Source of the DNA: Nemertoderma westbladi
Lineage: Eukaryota > Xenacoelomorpha > Nemertodermatida > Nemertodermatidae
Assembly: GCA_032718475.1 (NCBI GenBank)
Contig: JAUCBJ010006269.1
Span: 1 to 44,620, forward strand
Reading direction: 5' to 3'
Length of the DNA: 44,620 bases
Shown here: positions 11,946-25,700 of the stretch, piece by piece
Layout: each line of letters opens with the position of its first letter
Numbering within the stretch: the first letter of the stretch is position 1
Notes under the pieces: generated by a model
Database searches by the model: none
Told to the model about the DNA's origin: nothing
What the model saw: the letters and a program-made list of their open reading frames with translations, nothing else
Position numbers and translations under genes: made by a program

Positions 11946-13322
11946 TCGTATCGCACCAAAGAAACAATGTATAATTTCGTTGTTTCCGTTATATTACTTT
12001 TGTTGAAATGCGCAGCACGCCATTTATTAGAATGTCAAGGAAAATTCTTCATATAAATAAATACAAATAGCAACAGAACCACCGCCACCAGTCGTGAAAT
12101 AAAATAAAGAAATCATATTAAAATTGAATTTCAAAGATTCTCAGCAAATAATATTGTGAAGTAACTTTACCACCATAAACATATATATAGGGTAAATTAT
12201 TGGCAAAGGCAGATGTAAGTAAATACAGTGATGAGTGCATTACCGGCGTTGCCAAAATCAACAGATGATACATTGAGTGAAGAATAATAAACGACTACAT
12301 AAATAGATAGTTACTGGGGAATTCTAATCGCAATCATAAACAGCAACAAATGGTACCGGTGGTCGGTAGAGGCCTACCATCATACGTACTACGCTTAAGC
12401 TACACCTTAGAATTTGCGATTGAATTTATTGTAAAATTAAATTTGCTACTTCTACTTCTACGTAATATGGTATAAGTAATGAATGAATGAAATCGTTTTC
12501 TCGTTAAATATGATTTTGTTTCAAATATTCAAATAATACAGAATGATATAGTATTTTTAGGAATCCAGCTCAACTATAGATGGTCCCAAAACGGCAAAAC
12601 AATTGTTGAATCATGAACATTCTTGTGTTATAGTTATTTCGTGAAATATCCATAAAAATAATTCACAAAAATATGGAAAAAATTAAAAGTTGGCTGATGC
12701 TGGACTATCAGGGGTTTTTTGCGCCCGGGCCGGGGGGGGGGGGGGGCGGGGTGAGCCCACTGGACCTCTACGTCCCCCACCCCACCCAACAAAATGTTAC
12801 ATAAAATTTAAGGAGTTAATTATTTAAAAAAAATAGGTCTATTTATAAAATAACAAATTTGTCAAAAGATCTTTCGCAGCTTGTATATGGTAACTGATAT
12901 TCTAAGAAGAATTTGTAATGCGACACGCAGGTTAGTAAATATATCTATTATCTCCATAAAGATATGATATGGTAATTGGATACACATTTACTAAATGAGG
13001 TTGAATAATCTCTAAATTTCCCGCGTTTTTATATATTTTCTATAGTGCTTAAATTTTGCACCTCCTGAACCCCCCCCCCCCCCCCCCCCCCCTAGCGCCG
13101 GTTCTGGACACTATTAGTAGTTTTGCACACCATGTGAACGCAAAATCGAGGCTCGCCCCATCTTCGGATCTGGCCCAGATATCATCTCTAAATAGGGCGC
13201 CTTGAATATTCATAAGATACGGCATCGCTCTGGAGTCATTCCAACCAAATGTAAACACTATATTTTTAAAGCAAAAATAAAATTGTTTTAGTAAATTAAG
13301 AGAAAATTAATGAACTAAGATA
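11946..13322. other. Region between the satellite and OPLAH, with G and C runs
   Basis: This lies downstream of the OPLAH stop on the minus strand, so it includes that gene's 3' UTR. It is AT-rich and has no convincing coding sequence. A G15 run lies at 12732-12746 in a GC-rich patch, and a C23 run at 13070-13092. Both are isolated from other GC-rich sequence. I could not pick out a convincing poly(A) signal close to the stop. Confidence 0.4.
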
Positions 13323-16300
13323 TTAAGAAGTCTGCTGAGTAATTTTATAATTGTGAAGGCTACCAGCAGTAACTCCTAAAACCTTCTTAGCAGCAAACTT
13401 TCGACGAAGTTTATGGGGAGGGAGAGAGACTCGATGAGTGGAACTAATCCCATAGCCACCACCACCTGGCGACTCCATAACGAACGTGTCCCCCGGCCCG
13501 AGAACCAACGATCTCTTCCCGCCGATATTCACGACTCTCCCGTCGCTAAAGACCACAGTGTTGCGACCCCGCTCACCCGGAGAGCCGCCGTTCATCCCGT
13601 ACGGCGCGAAGGATCTCCGTTCACTCAAAATACTCAGGGTCATTGTCTTCCTAAAGAGCAATTCCCGAATAATTCCATCTCCTCCGGTGAACTCACCGAC
13701 GCCTCCCGTGGCGAGGTTCACCTCAAATCGCTTCAACACAATCGGGTAGCGTTTCTCTAAGACCTCCGGATCGGTTATCCGCGTGTTCGTCATGTGGCAA
13801 TGAACGGCAGATCGGCCGTCCCATCCAGGCCCCGCACCCGCTCCTCCTCCAATCGTCTCGCAGTATCCCATCTCCTCGTCGCCTAGGGTTACAGTATTCA
13901 TACAGCCTTGCGAAGCTGCGCAGACAGAAAACGCCAAGAATATGACGTCACATAGACGTTGACTTGTCGTTACATTAGCACCCACGACGGCAGCCCCGGG
14001 GGAAGCACTCAAAATGGAGTTGGGGGGAATGATAACTCGGATTGGGTTCAAACAACCCTGATTGAGAGGCATCTCCTTACCAACCATAATGCGAAGGCAG
14101 TATATTATTGCAGCCATGGTTACTGCTCGAGGGGCGTTCGTATTCCCATAGACTTCAACACCAGTACCAGTGAAGTCAAAAATAGCGTCACCTGTATCAC
14201 AGTTTATTGAAACCTTCAAATTTATTGGAGTGCCGTCGTCCATATGGTCACAAGCGCTGAAATGAGATGCCCCTCTTTGAAGCAACATTTTTCTTCCAAA
14301 ATCCTTCAGCATATCTCTAACAAAGATCTCGGCATTTGACCTGATGTGGCTCATGTAAGCCTGAACCACATCCAACCCATACTCGTCTATCAAATCGCAT
14401 ACGAGTGCTATGCCCCTTTCATTCGCTGCCACCTGAGCATGGAGGTCGGACAAGTTGTCTTTGAGATTTCTTGTGCCACTACTGCCGGGATTGTCACCAG
14501 GAGAAAGTAAACGGGCGACAACTTCCTCCTCGCGGAAAACACCATCGACAACTAGTTTAAATGACTCAAAAACCGCCCCCTCTTGAGATAAAGCAGTTGA
14601 ATGGGGGGGCATAGACCCGGGTGAGATTCCGCCTATATCCGCGTGGTGTCCACGGTTTGCGACAAAAAATACCGGTTCTGGACTCATTTTATGATAAACT
14701 GGCGTGATGACAGTCATATCGGGTAAGTGGCTGCCACCACAGCGCGGGTGATTGCAAAGAATGACGTCACCTTCTCTCATACCGCCACTGACGTGTTTAA
14801 TCTGATACTGAACGGTTTCCTGCATTGCGCCTAAATGCACTGGTATATGAGGGGCGTTTGCAACAAGCCCTCCGTCTGGCCCAAAAATAGCGCATGAAAA
14901 ATCCAGTCGTTCCTTAATGTTGGTAGATATAGAGACACGTTGTAGGACTCGGCCAGTCTGTTCTGCTATACTCATAAATCTATGAGAGAATATAGACAAC
15001 TGAATGGCATCCAATTTCGTACCAATAACATTTGCACTTCCAGATCCTACTGATATGGTTAGGTTCCCGCTTTCGGTAATTTCAGCTTTACACTGAGGTT
15101 CAATAACAATTGTATTGTTGTCATCAACGATTATGGCTGGACCATTCATTTCCTGACCATAAGAAAGATCTGCTAATTTATAAATGTTGGTATCAACAAA
15201 CCCCTTCTCGAAATAACACTGGTTGATAGCTACGGATTTTGGTGGCGATATTTTTCTTAAAACTTTGTTGGGTTTTTGTATATTTGTGATTCCAGCACCA
15301 CGAACCCGAATATCGTCAATAACTAGGGAACGGTCTTTAACAATAAAACCGAATTCTCGTTTATATGAACGGAGAAATGATTGCAAATAATCATCATATC
15401 CACTGACGTTCATAATAGAGCCGCCAGATGGCGCGGAATTTCCACAAATCATCAACGCATGATCTGTACCAACATACCTCATATTTAGGTAATAATTGAA
15501 TCTCATATCGAACTTTTCAGAAAATCCGTATTCTTTAAGCGCCACCACGCATTTTAATTTCAAACGTAAAAACTCCTCATCAATAGAAGACATATTTGAC
15601 TCATTAAATGTGAAAGACGCCGGGGACTGTGCCTCATGAACCACATCAGCCAGTCCCATACCGTAAGCCGAAAGAATACCAGCATATTTATGAACCGTTA
15701 TTTTTTTCATCCCCAAAGTGCGAGCAATATCGCAAGCGTGTTGGGCCCCAGCGCCCCCGAAGCAAGCGAGAGCATGGTGAGCCGTATCGAATCCTTTGGC
15801 TTCGGTGAGGTTACGAATCGGTCGACACATTGTTTCGTTGGCAACCTTGATGAATCCAAGTGCAACATCTTCACTGGATAACAAAGGGTGATTAATTTGG
15901 TTGTCCGTGTAGAAAGAGTTTATTGCTTCCGCGAGACTCGATAAGACATTTAAGGAAGCCGCAAGGTCTAGGGGTTGGTTCTTTGTTTCGCCGAATATTT
16001 TCGGGAAATACTCCGGGATTAAACGACGTAACACGAGGTTGGCGTCGGTTATGGTTGCGGGGCCGCCTTTCCCGTAGCACGCGGGTCCGGGGTCTGCCCC
16101 TGCCGACTCCGGTCCGACTACGAACAGACCGGAGCTGAAGAACAGTCGCGATCCGCCGCCGGCCGCCACCGTGTTGATGTCGAGTTGCGGCGCTTGTATC
16201 GCGACCCCCGCTAGTGTCGCATCGAACACGTGTTCGAACTCACCCGCGTACCGCGACACGTCCGTGGACGTACCACCCATATCGAACCCGATTACAGGTT

Positions 16301-16750
16301 GACTCCCGTCGTAACTGGTAGCTGCGAACCCAACTACGCCCCCAGCGGGACCAGAGAGAATCGCACGGCATCCAGTAAAGTCGCGCATTGGAGTCAAACC
16401 ACCGTCCGACTGCATAAAGAGAATATTGGACTCATCCATATCTTTAAAACTTCTAGAGAAACCGTTGACATACTCTTTGATACAGGGGGTTAGATAGGCG
16501 TCAGCGCAAGCGGTGTGACCCCTTGGTACGATGCGGAACATCGGCATAACCGAACTCGATAGGGAAATGTTAGTAAATCCTATCTCCGCAGCTAATTGGC
16601 CAATCGCCCTCTCATGCTGAGTCATCGAATAGGAATGTAATAAGACGACAGCCAGACTGCGAATGCCTTTCTCAAACACTTCATTCAGATCTCGATATAA
16701 TTGGTCTAGTTTAATATCACCTTGGATGATAAATTCTTCTTGCGTAGTGC
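13323..16750 (-). CDS. OPLAH: OPLAH coding exon 5 (last, large exon)
   Basis: A single exon of 3428 nt carries residues 154-1295, that is most of hydantoinase A and all of hydantoinase B. The acceptor is TTACAG at 16751-16756 and the stop codon TAA is at 13323-13325. Motifs seen include [75 protein letters not shown] and [20 protein letters not shown]. The frame is open back to the acceptor. There is no methionine at the upstream end, because translation begins in exon 1. Such a long uninterrupted exon suggests past intron loss or a lineage-specific gene structure. Confidence 0.97.
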
Positions 16751-19700
16751 CTGTAATGTAGAAATATAACTAACATTAATTTAAACATTGTGAACCATTT
16801 CATAATTAAATCCACAAAACAATCAATACATAAAATATATTGCGACAGATAGTGGATACAACTTTAGATTTGCCTTTTCTTATGTTAATCAAAATCACGG
16901 TAGATGTATGTTATGTCTTCCAAGATAAATATTCTCAAATGTATTTTTCCCCAATTTCAACATTACTTAGCGAATCTTTAGTATTAGAATAATAAAGTAC
17001 ATTACGCCACTGATGATACATAGTGATACATGTTACTCCACTGATAACTCTAAAAGTAAAATAAAGTTTTCTTCAGCCGTTAGGCCAGAGACTACTTAAT
17101 GGTTTGTCTTAACTATTACAGTTTACTAGGAAAGTTTCAAAAGCAATCGTTTTCTAATAGCTAAATTTGGTAATGGTGTAGTGTAGTGAAATTTATACAA
17201 AACTTTGGCATAGCACTTTGTGTAATTATGTGTAATCTATTTTTTCCAAAATTGTAACATTACTCAACGCCGTTAGTATTAACACCGAGTTGTTATTTAG
17301 CACTTTACACATTTAGGGGACATTACAGCGTTGTATTGGCCTGTACATTTAGTATTGTATTTGGTGTTATCATTTAAGTAATGTCCCCTTAGTGGACATT
17401 ACTTAACGGATAACACCAAATACAATACTAAATGTACAGGCCAATACAACGCTGTAATGCCCTCTAAAGTTGTAAAGTGCTAAATAACAACTAGCTGTTA
17501 ATACTAACGGCGTTGAGAAATGTTACAATTTTGGAATAAAGTTAGTTATTCAATGTATTTTCTTGGCTGGAACTTGAAATTAATATGGTGCGATATACAA
17601 CTAAATTCTCGCTGCTAATATTAATGGGTAAAAAAATATTATCGAAAAACAACTATTCCTAATTGGTACAACGGTACTGCGCAGGTAACAAAATATATAC
17701 GTTCACTCTCTATGTATAAAATCTCACTTTTGTGTAGAATAGTATAACTATAATCAACCTTTGACTAATTTTCCAGGTATATCTAGAGTAGAATGATCTT
17801 GTTTGGGTACAACTCTGCAATCAACTTCTACCACTTCAGAGTACAACAGATCGGGCGATCGGATTTCTACATCAAATATATCTTGCCTATAAAGGATAAA
17901 TAGGAAAAAATATTATGTGGAATACACAAAGTTTACGATGTTATTACTTATTATTATTTATAGAGCATTGCAAATATAGTACGCATCTCCAGCTATATAT
18001 GAATAATATGATTGTATACATCAATTAAAAATAACTCGCAAACTAATTGTGTCTCAGAATGATCAAATAAATTCGATAAGATCATAAGTATTTTTTATTA
18101 CATCCGAGAAATACAGGAAGATGGATGAACTTTAAATTATTGATAATAAATTAATTGTAGTGGGGTGAGTGACGGTGAATTAAATATATATAATATAATA
18201 GAACAATATGATAATGCTCTCTATAGCGAAATATATCAACCGACCCTATTGGGGCTCGAACCCGGTACCAAGGTTTCAAAGTTCCGGTTATCATTAGCCG
18301 GGTTTGTGTCTATGACAACTGAGCTACCTGGACGGATGAAGAATTTATTCGCTATGGAGTGGGATATCATATTGTGAGGAACAGCGCAGTTGGGAGAGAG
18401 AGCACGCGATCGATCCGTCGGGTGAAGTGATAGGGCTATTCGACAACTCCCGTTAAGAATTGAAGTGAACCAACTGTATGTAGGAAGTTGAGAAAACTTA
18501 AGAATTTGAAGTGAACTGCCAGACTAATCAGTTTATTATATAATTATTATCAATAAGTAGATTATTAAGTGCACAAGGTTCAGAAATTACAGAAATTGTA
18601 TAAATACTAATTACAAATAAAAATGCCGCTATAAATATAAAAACGTTTACTGTTGTAAAAGTCAGGGGTTTCCGCTGGCAGAGGGTGAAGATGCAAGAAG
18701 GTACAGAAAGTGACGAAACATCGCCTTTTATAGCCAGACATCATGCAACTCGGGATCGAAACGTCTGAATGTTGATTGGCCGTAGCTCGTCACTGATTGG
18801 TCAGAGCTACTGGTTGGCCAAACAGTCACGTTTCGATCCTATTACACATATGAGCTGGTGAGAACTGGGGTCAATGACATAGAACGTATTATAGCGTGTG
18901 GCAAAGCAAACGTGACCCAATTGGACAAACTTACACGAGATTATTCACATATTGTGGGATTTTTCCAATCACTGAAAGGAAAGAACAACGCGATTCCTGT
19001 ACTCTCCAGTGAGTATTTCAGACAATCAACCAATCACAGTCGAAAGAATTTAGTGCCGTTGATTCGAACGACTACTCTGCGTTGCGCTGCTGGCTTGGGC
19101 CTGATCTTACTTTACCTTAGCCGCTCTTTGGAGTTGTTTCCCAGGTTGCGGATAGGGATATCATTTCACACCAATTTTATCACTAATTGTGATTGTGATT
19201 TCTATGCTTTGACTAAGTATTACATTAGATAGGAGAGAGTTTGTTTGGTTAATTCAAATCATTCTATTGCATATGAAGTGTCAAAAATGCAAGAAACCGC
19301 TATCTACAACAACTGTACTTATAGGGATGGTGAAGCATTATTTAAAAAAAACAGATGCTCCTGAGTTATAATGTCAATTCTTTGTTTAGACAGTAACTGG
19401 AGTTTCAATATCGCACATTATCTATTGTCATGCAGCCGGGATTTCCACCACTCCATCATGTTTGTTGCAGTACTAACCACAGCACTCAAAACCTCGACAT
19501 TAATGGTAACAGCTTGATATTAAATTATCCGTGAATTAACTAGGTTGCCATATTTAAAGTTTCGTTTCAAGCATAATATTTAAAAATAGTTACTACCCAT
19601 CCAATAACTTTAAGTTTAGAGTGTTTTCCATGCAAGAGACAAGAAGATGACCTAGTATATTTGCTATTGTTGCGCGATAAAGTTGAACATGTCTATCCCT

Positions 19701-22700
19701 AAATCTATTGAAATAAGAAAAATCGAGGCTGGTGATTTACCTGCTGTTAGAGAGATTGTTTACAATTGTCTTATGGAATTAACTGAACTCTACCATAAGG
19801 ATATTATTTCTAGAACGACCTTCTATGTGCCAGTGTTTGCGGCCTTTCTCATTCTTCTGACCTGCTACTCAACCCTATTTGCGATCTTAGTTTTGATCGC
19901 GGCTCCAATCCTATTGTATTTTTGGGTGAAATTGGTTTGGCACCATTTCATTACTACACGATTTTTCGATGGAAAACTCAACAGTTGGGCTGACGTTACT
20001 TTTCGTTACCTCGAGAAGGGTGGCACGTTTACTGTGGCCGTTCGTGGCGGTCACGTCATTGGCTGTGTGGGATTAGTTGTAGTTAATGACGTCATCGGTG
20101 CGGCTAAATTGGAAGTATTGAGTGTCGACACGAGATGGCGTAAGTCTGGAATTAGGAAAGAGTTGCTGAACCAAATTATCCAGGAAGCAGAAAGTAGTGG
20201 ACTTCGGGAACTGTTTCTTACTGTTTCTGTGTGTCGAGTTGCCGCCATATCTATATACAGGAAAACTGGTTGGAAGGAAGTAGCTTCGTTTCAGGAACCC
20301 AGGAATACGTGGACCTGTTAGCAACCAGTTCTAGTATGGGTATTCTATGGCGGTTCCGGAGATTCAAACCCCCAACCTATCGATCCAAAACCACAAATAT
20401 CGGGATCCAGATATTAGTTTATCCACTGGGAACTGTTCGGCACCATTTGAAGAAATTTGGCGCTTATATGAAAATCCGCACAAGGTTGCGTGAGCAACGC
20501 TTGTTCGGTTAACACTCGGATTGTCACGTTGAAAGGGCTACTTTTCCTACAGCGATGTAAATAGCTATTTCCGAGATATTCGGATAATTCAAACGTATAT
20601 TCAAACGTGTAAATTGATCAAATCATAATGCTTATTTACTATGTTCTAGAATGGTTATTAAGCTAGCGTTTTTAGAATACCAGTACAGTAAAAATAACAA
20701 CCACATGCCAAAATTCGTAACCTTTAATTGAAATATATAGATATCTGTATAATCAAATATACTTCCATTTCAATAGATCGAGTTATGTTGTTTCCAGAAA
20801 AACAAAACGAGGGCCGTAAAAGCTTTAAAGTTCTAATTGTGAAAAATAGAGAATCGAATTTCATTTATTTGTTATTAATAGTATTATAATTACTTATAAT
20901 AAAAATAATAATTATTATTAATAATAGTATTATTAACACTATATGCACTTCGACTTTCTAGAACAACCTTGTAACATGAAAGCTTGACATGTTAATTATA
21001 AACACAATTAGCGTAGTGAATAACGCGTTGGGTTATGAATGTGAAGGCCGCTGGTTCGATTCTAACTTATATCAATTTTGTAAGTTTAAAATTGTGTAAT
21101 AGTTAGTGTCTATTCGACTGACGGTGATGATATTTAGAATGTCGGGGTGACACACTGGACAATGTGGACATATATAGTAAATGTATGGAGTAGAGACATA
21201 CTGGGAAATAAAGTCGCACTGCGATATAAAGTTGGAAACTATGAAGCAGTGGGCGATTTGATAGTGCGAAATTAATTCCATAAAAATTGTTAGCGAATTC
21301 AATTCCGCCAACCACCCCCTAAAGTTGGCCAAGCAGGGCCTTTGAACAATATTGGGAGTACGAGGTTGATTTCCAATCAACCTCGTATCACCCCAATAAA
21401 CGGGGACAACAGGCCCCAAAGGAACACACACACAGCGGGGGTCAGAGGTTACACCCCCGGGAGGGAGAGAGTGACAGTAGCGGGGGGAAGCACTCCCAGA
21501 GAGATGGGAGGGCGAGAATTGGGTTATTAGCCAATGGGGGGCAGGCATCCACTGAGTGATGTAATACGGCCAACCAGTGCAATATATTACCAGTTACTGT
21601 TCCTCATTTATTCACTTAGTTAGTCAGTTTAGTTAGGGCAGAACGGGAACTCTTATTACCGTCCACTGCCGCCATCATCTTTCAGCTATTTACTGGTACA
21701 CTTACTCAACATTCAATCAACTGTGTTTATACTTTATTCAATTATATTATATCCCATATTTATACATACCGATCAACAACCCAGAACTCTTTTCACACAC
21801 AAACGGTGGGGACGCGTAGATAAGATAACCAACCGGATAAATCGGGGTTCTCGGATCCCGTCACAGTAATAAGATCTTATCTGCCCTAAGTAATAGAAGA
21901 AACTGTGACTGCCAGCCACCGACAGATAAAGCTAAAGATGAGTCGGGAAGGAGAAACGACACCGCCGCGGACCCTGGACGGCGACTTAACGATCCGCGAG
22001 GCCGCGACATGACGGTATCGACCCATGACGCCGGATCCATCGATTACAGGAGATCCGGCAATCCAAGAGGAGGGGGGCCGTCTACAGCAAGAGGACGAGT
22101 CGAAAGAGGGGAGAGACGAGTCGACACACGACGGCGGTCGACGTGCCGATGTCGCCGGCCAGCCACAGGCCGAGGGCGACGGACGGCCCACCGGAACGGC
22201 GACGGTGGGGCCGCCGGTACGATGCCGGACACGGAGGGATAGAGGAGACATCGGCGACGAGGACGTCGGGGTCAGCGACTGGCTCCGACGAGCCTACAAC
22301 GCGACCCGAAAGCAACTGAGGGAAGCCAAAGGAGGGGCCAAGATAGACGAGGTAAAGCTAGAGAAGCGGCTAGGTGAGTCGAATAAACATTTTGATTATT
22401 TAGTGCGCTTTGGGCAGGGAGAACTAGCCGATGAGAGAGCGAGAGGGGTTGCCACCGAACTGTTTGAATTGTGGGAATGTAGGGGCATGGAGCCTGGCGT
22501 AGTGTACGTAGTGCCATACTTAGTTGATGCCCGGGGAATTAAGTTGGTGGGTTGGAGAGGGCCGCAGGAGGGCGAATCCAAGGTTAACCCCGAGGATTCG
22601 GTCTCGTCGGTCGGCAAAAGTTTCAGGAAGCGGGGGAAAGTTAGTAGGACGGGAAGGCGATGGGAGTCCGTCGCGACCGATAAGTCTGCTACATCCTCCG

Positions 22701-25700
22701 CGAAAGTAAGACGGGTGATGGAAATAGATCTGGCGTGCCAGCTCGATCTGGCGGCGCTAGACCAGAGAGAATTAGAGAGACAGTTGGAAGAAGGGAGTGC
22801 GTTATTAGAGAAGGAGAAAGAGCTGGCTAGAGAGAACAGAGAGAGAGCCGAAAAGGTCGCGAGAAGTTTTAAGGAGTGTGAGGAAATAGGGAGGATAGAA
22901 AGGAAGGAGATAGAAGAGCGTGAGGCGAGAGAGCAGAATAGACGTGTAGAGCGTGAGGCGAGAGAGCAGAATAGACGTGAAGAGCGTGAGGCGAGAGAGC
23001 AGAGTGAGCGAAAAGAGTGCAAAGCGAGACGACTGGAGAGAGTTGTGAGAGAGGCGGAGTTAGCCGATCACAGTTCACGAGAGGATAGAGAGAGAGAAAT
23101 AACGGGAAAGCGTGTGTGGGATGATATGCACGCCCGGTTGAGGGGGCTTATGCAATATCAAGCCAAACAGAAGCGCCGACTAGAACTGGCGCAGATGGGG
23201 CTGTCAGAGAGCGAGGCTGGCTCGAGTAGTATTTACGAGGAGCCAGGAGTTCTGGAAACATTTATTAATACCCCACTTACAGGGACCGGACGACAGACCC
23301 AAGACTGGTGTGACCGTACGGGCGGGGGGGGGGGGGGGGTAATAATGATAATAATACAGTAAATGACGTTAATATTAATAGTACCGTAGTGGATAATTCT
23401 AACCAAACTTTCATTGCAGGAAATAATATTTTGCCCGACGGTAGTAATTTAAATCCGAATGATTCTAATAGAAATGTACAAAGTAGTCCGAATAATTTAA
23501 ATAATAGTCTAAACCCGAATATACAAAATAATTCAAATAATATAATTACGCAAAATAATTCAAATAATTTAAATTTAAATACACAAAATAATTTAAATAA
23601 TAATCCCGTTTCAAATTCTAATAATTCTAACAATTTAATTGATTTGGAGGATTTGATTGATTTGACAGATAATACTGGTAATGGTGCTATTAATATGAAC
23701 GTGGCGGACGTGCATAGCCCGGAAAATGAGGGCCTGGTAGGCCACGTAGTCAGTAGGCAGGAAGTGGCAAGGTTGAGTCAACCCAATGAGGGCCTGGTAG
23801 GCCACGTAGTTAGTAGGCATGAAGGGGCGGTGTTGAGTCAACCCAATGAGGGCCTGGTAGGCCAGGTAGTTAGTAGGCAGGAAGTGGCGGGCCTGGTAGG
23901 CCACACAGTAGCAGAGGGAGAGGGAGGCGGGGGTGAATAGACCCAGCTGCAGTAGGGTTAGTGTGTCGACTAGAGAGGGGTGTAGAAACGAAGTGAGAGA
24001 TAGTGAACTGATAGGTGGCGAGTGGGGGGGCGGGGGGGCTACAGGAGCCCCACAACGAGAGATTAGCGGCGAGAGGGGGGGGGGAGGGCAAAGAGTGTCC
24101 CACAAGCGTCGGCGGATAATGCGCGGGGCGAATTAGGTGAACCGAAACACCCGGCGATGGAGAATAGTAGGGGGATTACGAGTATTCCCAGCGGCGTGCG
24201 ATCGAGCAGAGAGAAGCAGGTTGACGTCACAAAAGGGCGAGCGACAAGACGTCGAGCCCAATCAGAAGAGGGAAGAAGAACAGTGGAGTTTAACCGGGAG
24301 GTCGACGAGAGATCTCATGACCGGGGATACTGCACTACAGAGAGAAGAAGGGAAGAGGATAGAAGAAGTGTCGTCGCGAATGACAGGAGAGCGAGGACGG
24401 ATAGCGAGCCGTCGGTAGTAGAGATGGAGACGGAGAGTCAGTGGGGTCGAACTCCGGGAGATTGCCGTCGCCCCGGGGAGACGCGACCTGACGAGGCGTA
24501 CTACGCGCAGAGATAAGGGTACAGGATGTACCGGTACGAGGACGAGAGCAGTAGAGGGGGTCGAAGAGAAACTTCCCGACGGGATCTGCCTAGCGATCGA
24601 GAGTACGGTAGCCACGGGGAGGATTATTCGAGAAGATTAAACTTTGATCCCGAGCGACACATACAGACTGCAGGACATACTGTAGGCCTTACTGCACATA
24701 CCATAGGCCATGCTGGGAGAGATAATGTAGGCGATAGGATAGCGCGGACGACGGGATTAAACCCGGAAGTTGCAGAGTACATACCGGCAGGTAGGCCAGA
24801 AGTAGATAGGCCTATACCGGTACCAGCACAGCAGTATGACTACAGCATGCAGGGACATAACATATATCCAGGGGAGGGGAGAGTTATTGCGGATAGGTGC
24901 ATGGGCCCCAATATATTAACATCAACCCCAGTATTAAACATACCGGTGGGGGGGGGGGGGGGGGGACAGGGTGACATTCCCCCATCACAATATCAACAAT
25001 ATATCCCAGTAGGAATAAGATCATCGAACCCCTTGGACGAGAATAGATCGTGCGACACCGAAATATGGAAGGGGCCGCTACCCCCAATGATATATCCAAG
25101 TCAAAGGAAAGCGGCAGACAGGACGAACGGACCGCACCCAATGGGAGAATCTATACAGCATCCATTGAACCCATTGGAAGCACAAGCAATGTGAATGGCT
25201 ACACTAATCGATGCATTAAGAACTAGGATCGAGTTACCACCCGTGGAACCGTTCAAATTCGATGGAAGTAGGCCGGAAGAATACCTGCAGTTTCGGCGCA
25301 TGTATAGCAATGAAATATTAACGAAGAATTTGACACAAGCGGAGTGCCTAAAGTATCTGCAAGTATATACAGGAGGCCCAGCATACGACATCGTGAGGCA
25401 ATAACAGGGCATTGAGGGTGGCTTCACGACAGCATGGCGGGCACTAGACAGGGAGTATGGGCACCCGGCCAAGATCATCCGGCAGACCCTGAGAGGTATA
25501 ACATCGGGTGGCCTACAGGATAACCCCGTTAGCATAAAGACATTCGCTAACAAAGTTGAGAAGGCGCTAATCGTGCTAAAGACACTGGACGCACCATACG
25601 AACTCAACGCATCCAATAACATCACCACGATAGCGCAGGCACTGCCGATGTGGTTGCGCAACAAGTGGAGGAAGATTGCTTTCTCCACTCGAGGCAGAAA

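Noticed and set aside
13323-16679. A stand-alone bacterial-type hydantoinase gene (horizontal transfer)
   Set aside because: The frame opens with a splice acceptor and joins four upstream exons in phase, so it is the last exon of a normal animal OPLAH gene.
18243-18335. Functional tRNA gene
   Set aside because: Boxes A and B are present but the acceptor stem does not pair, so it is called a SINE head instead.
18858-19232. 124-codon open frame upstream of the NAT8-like gene
   Set aside because: It lacks an ATG start and any domain, and its composition looks non-coding.
21866-21900. Primer-binding site after the 5' LTR
   Set aside because: No TGG-starting tRNA-complementary stretch is visible; only the palindrome ATAAGATCTTAT stands out.
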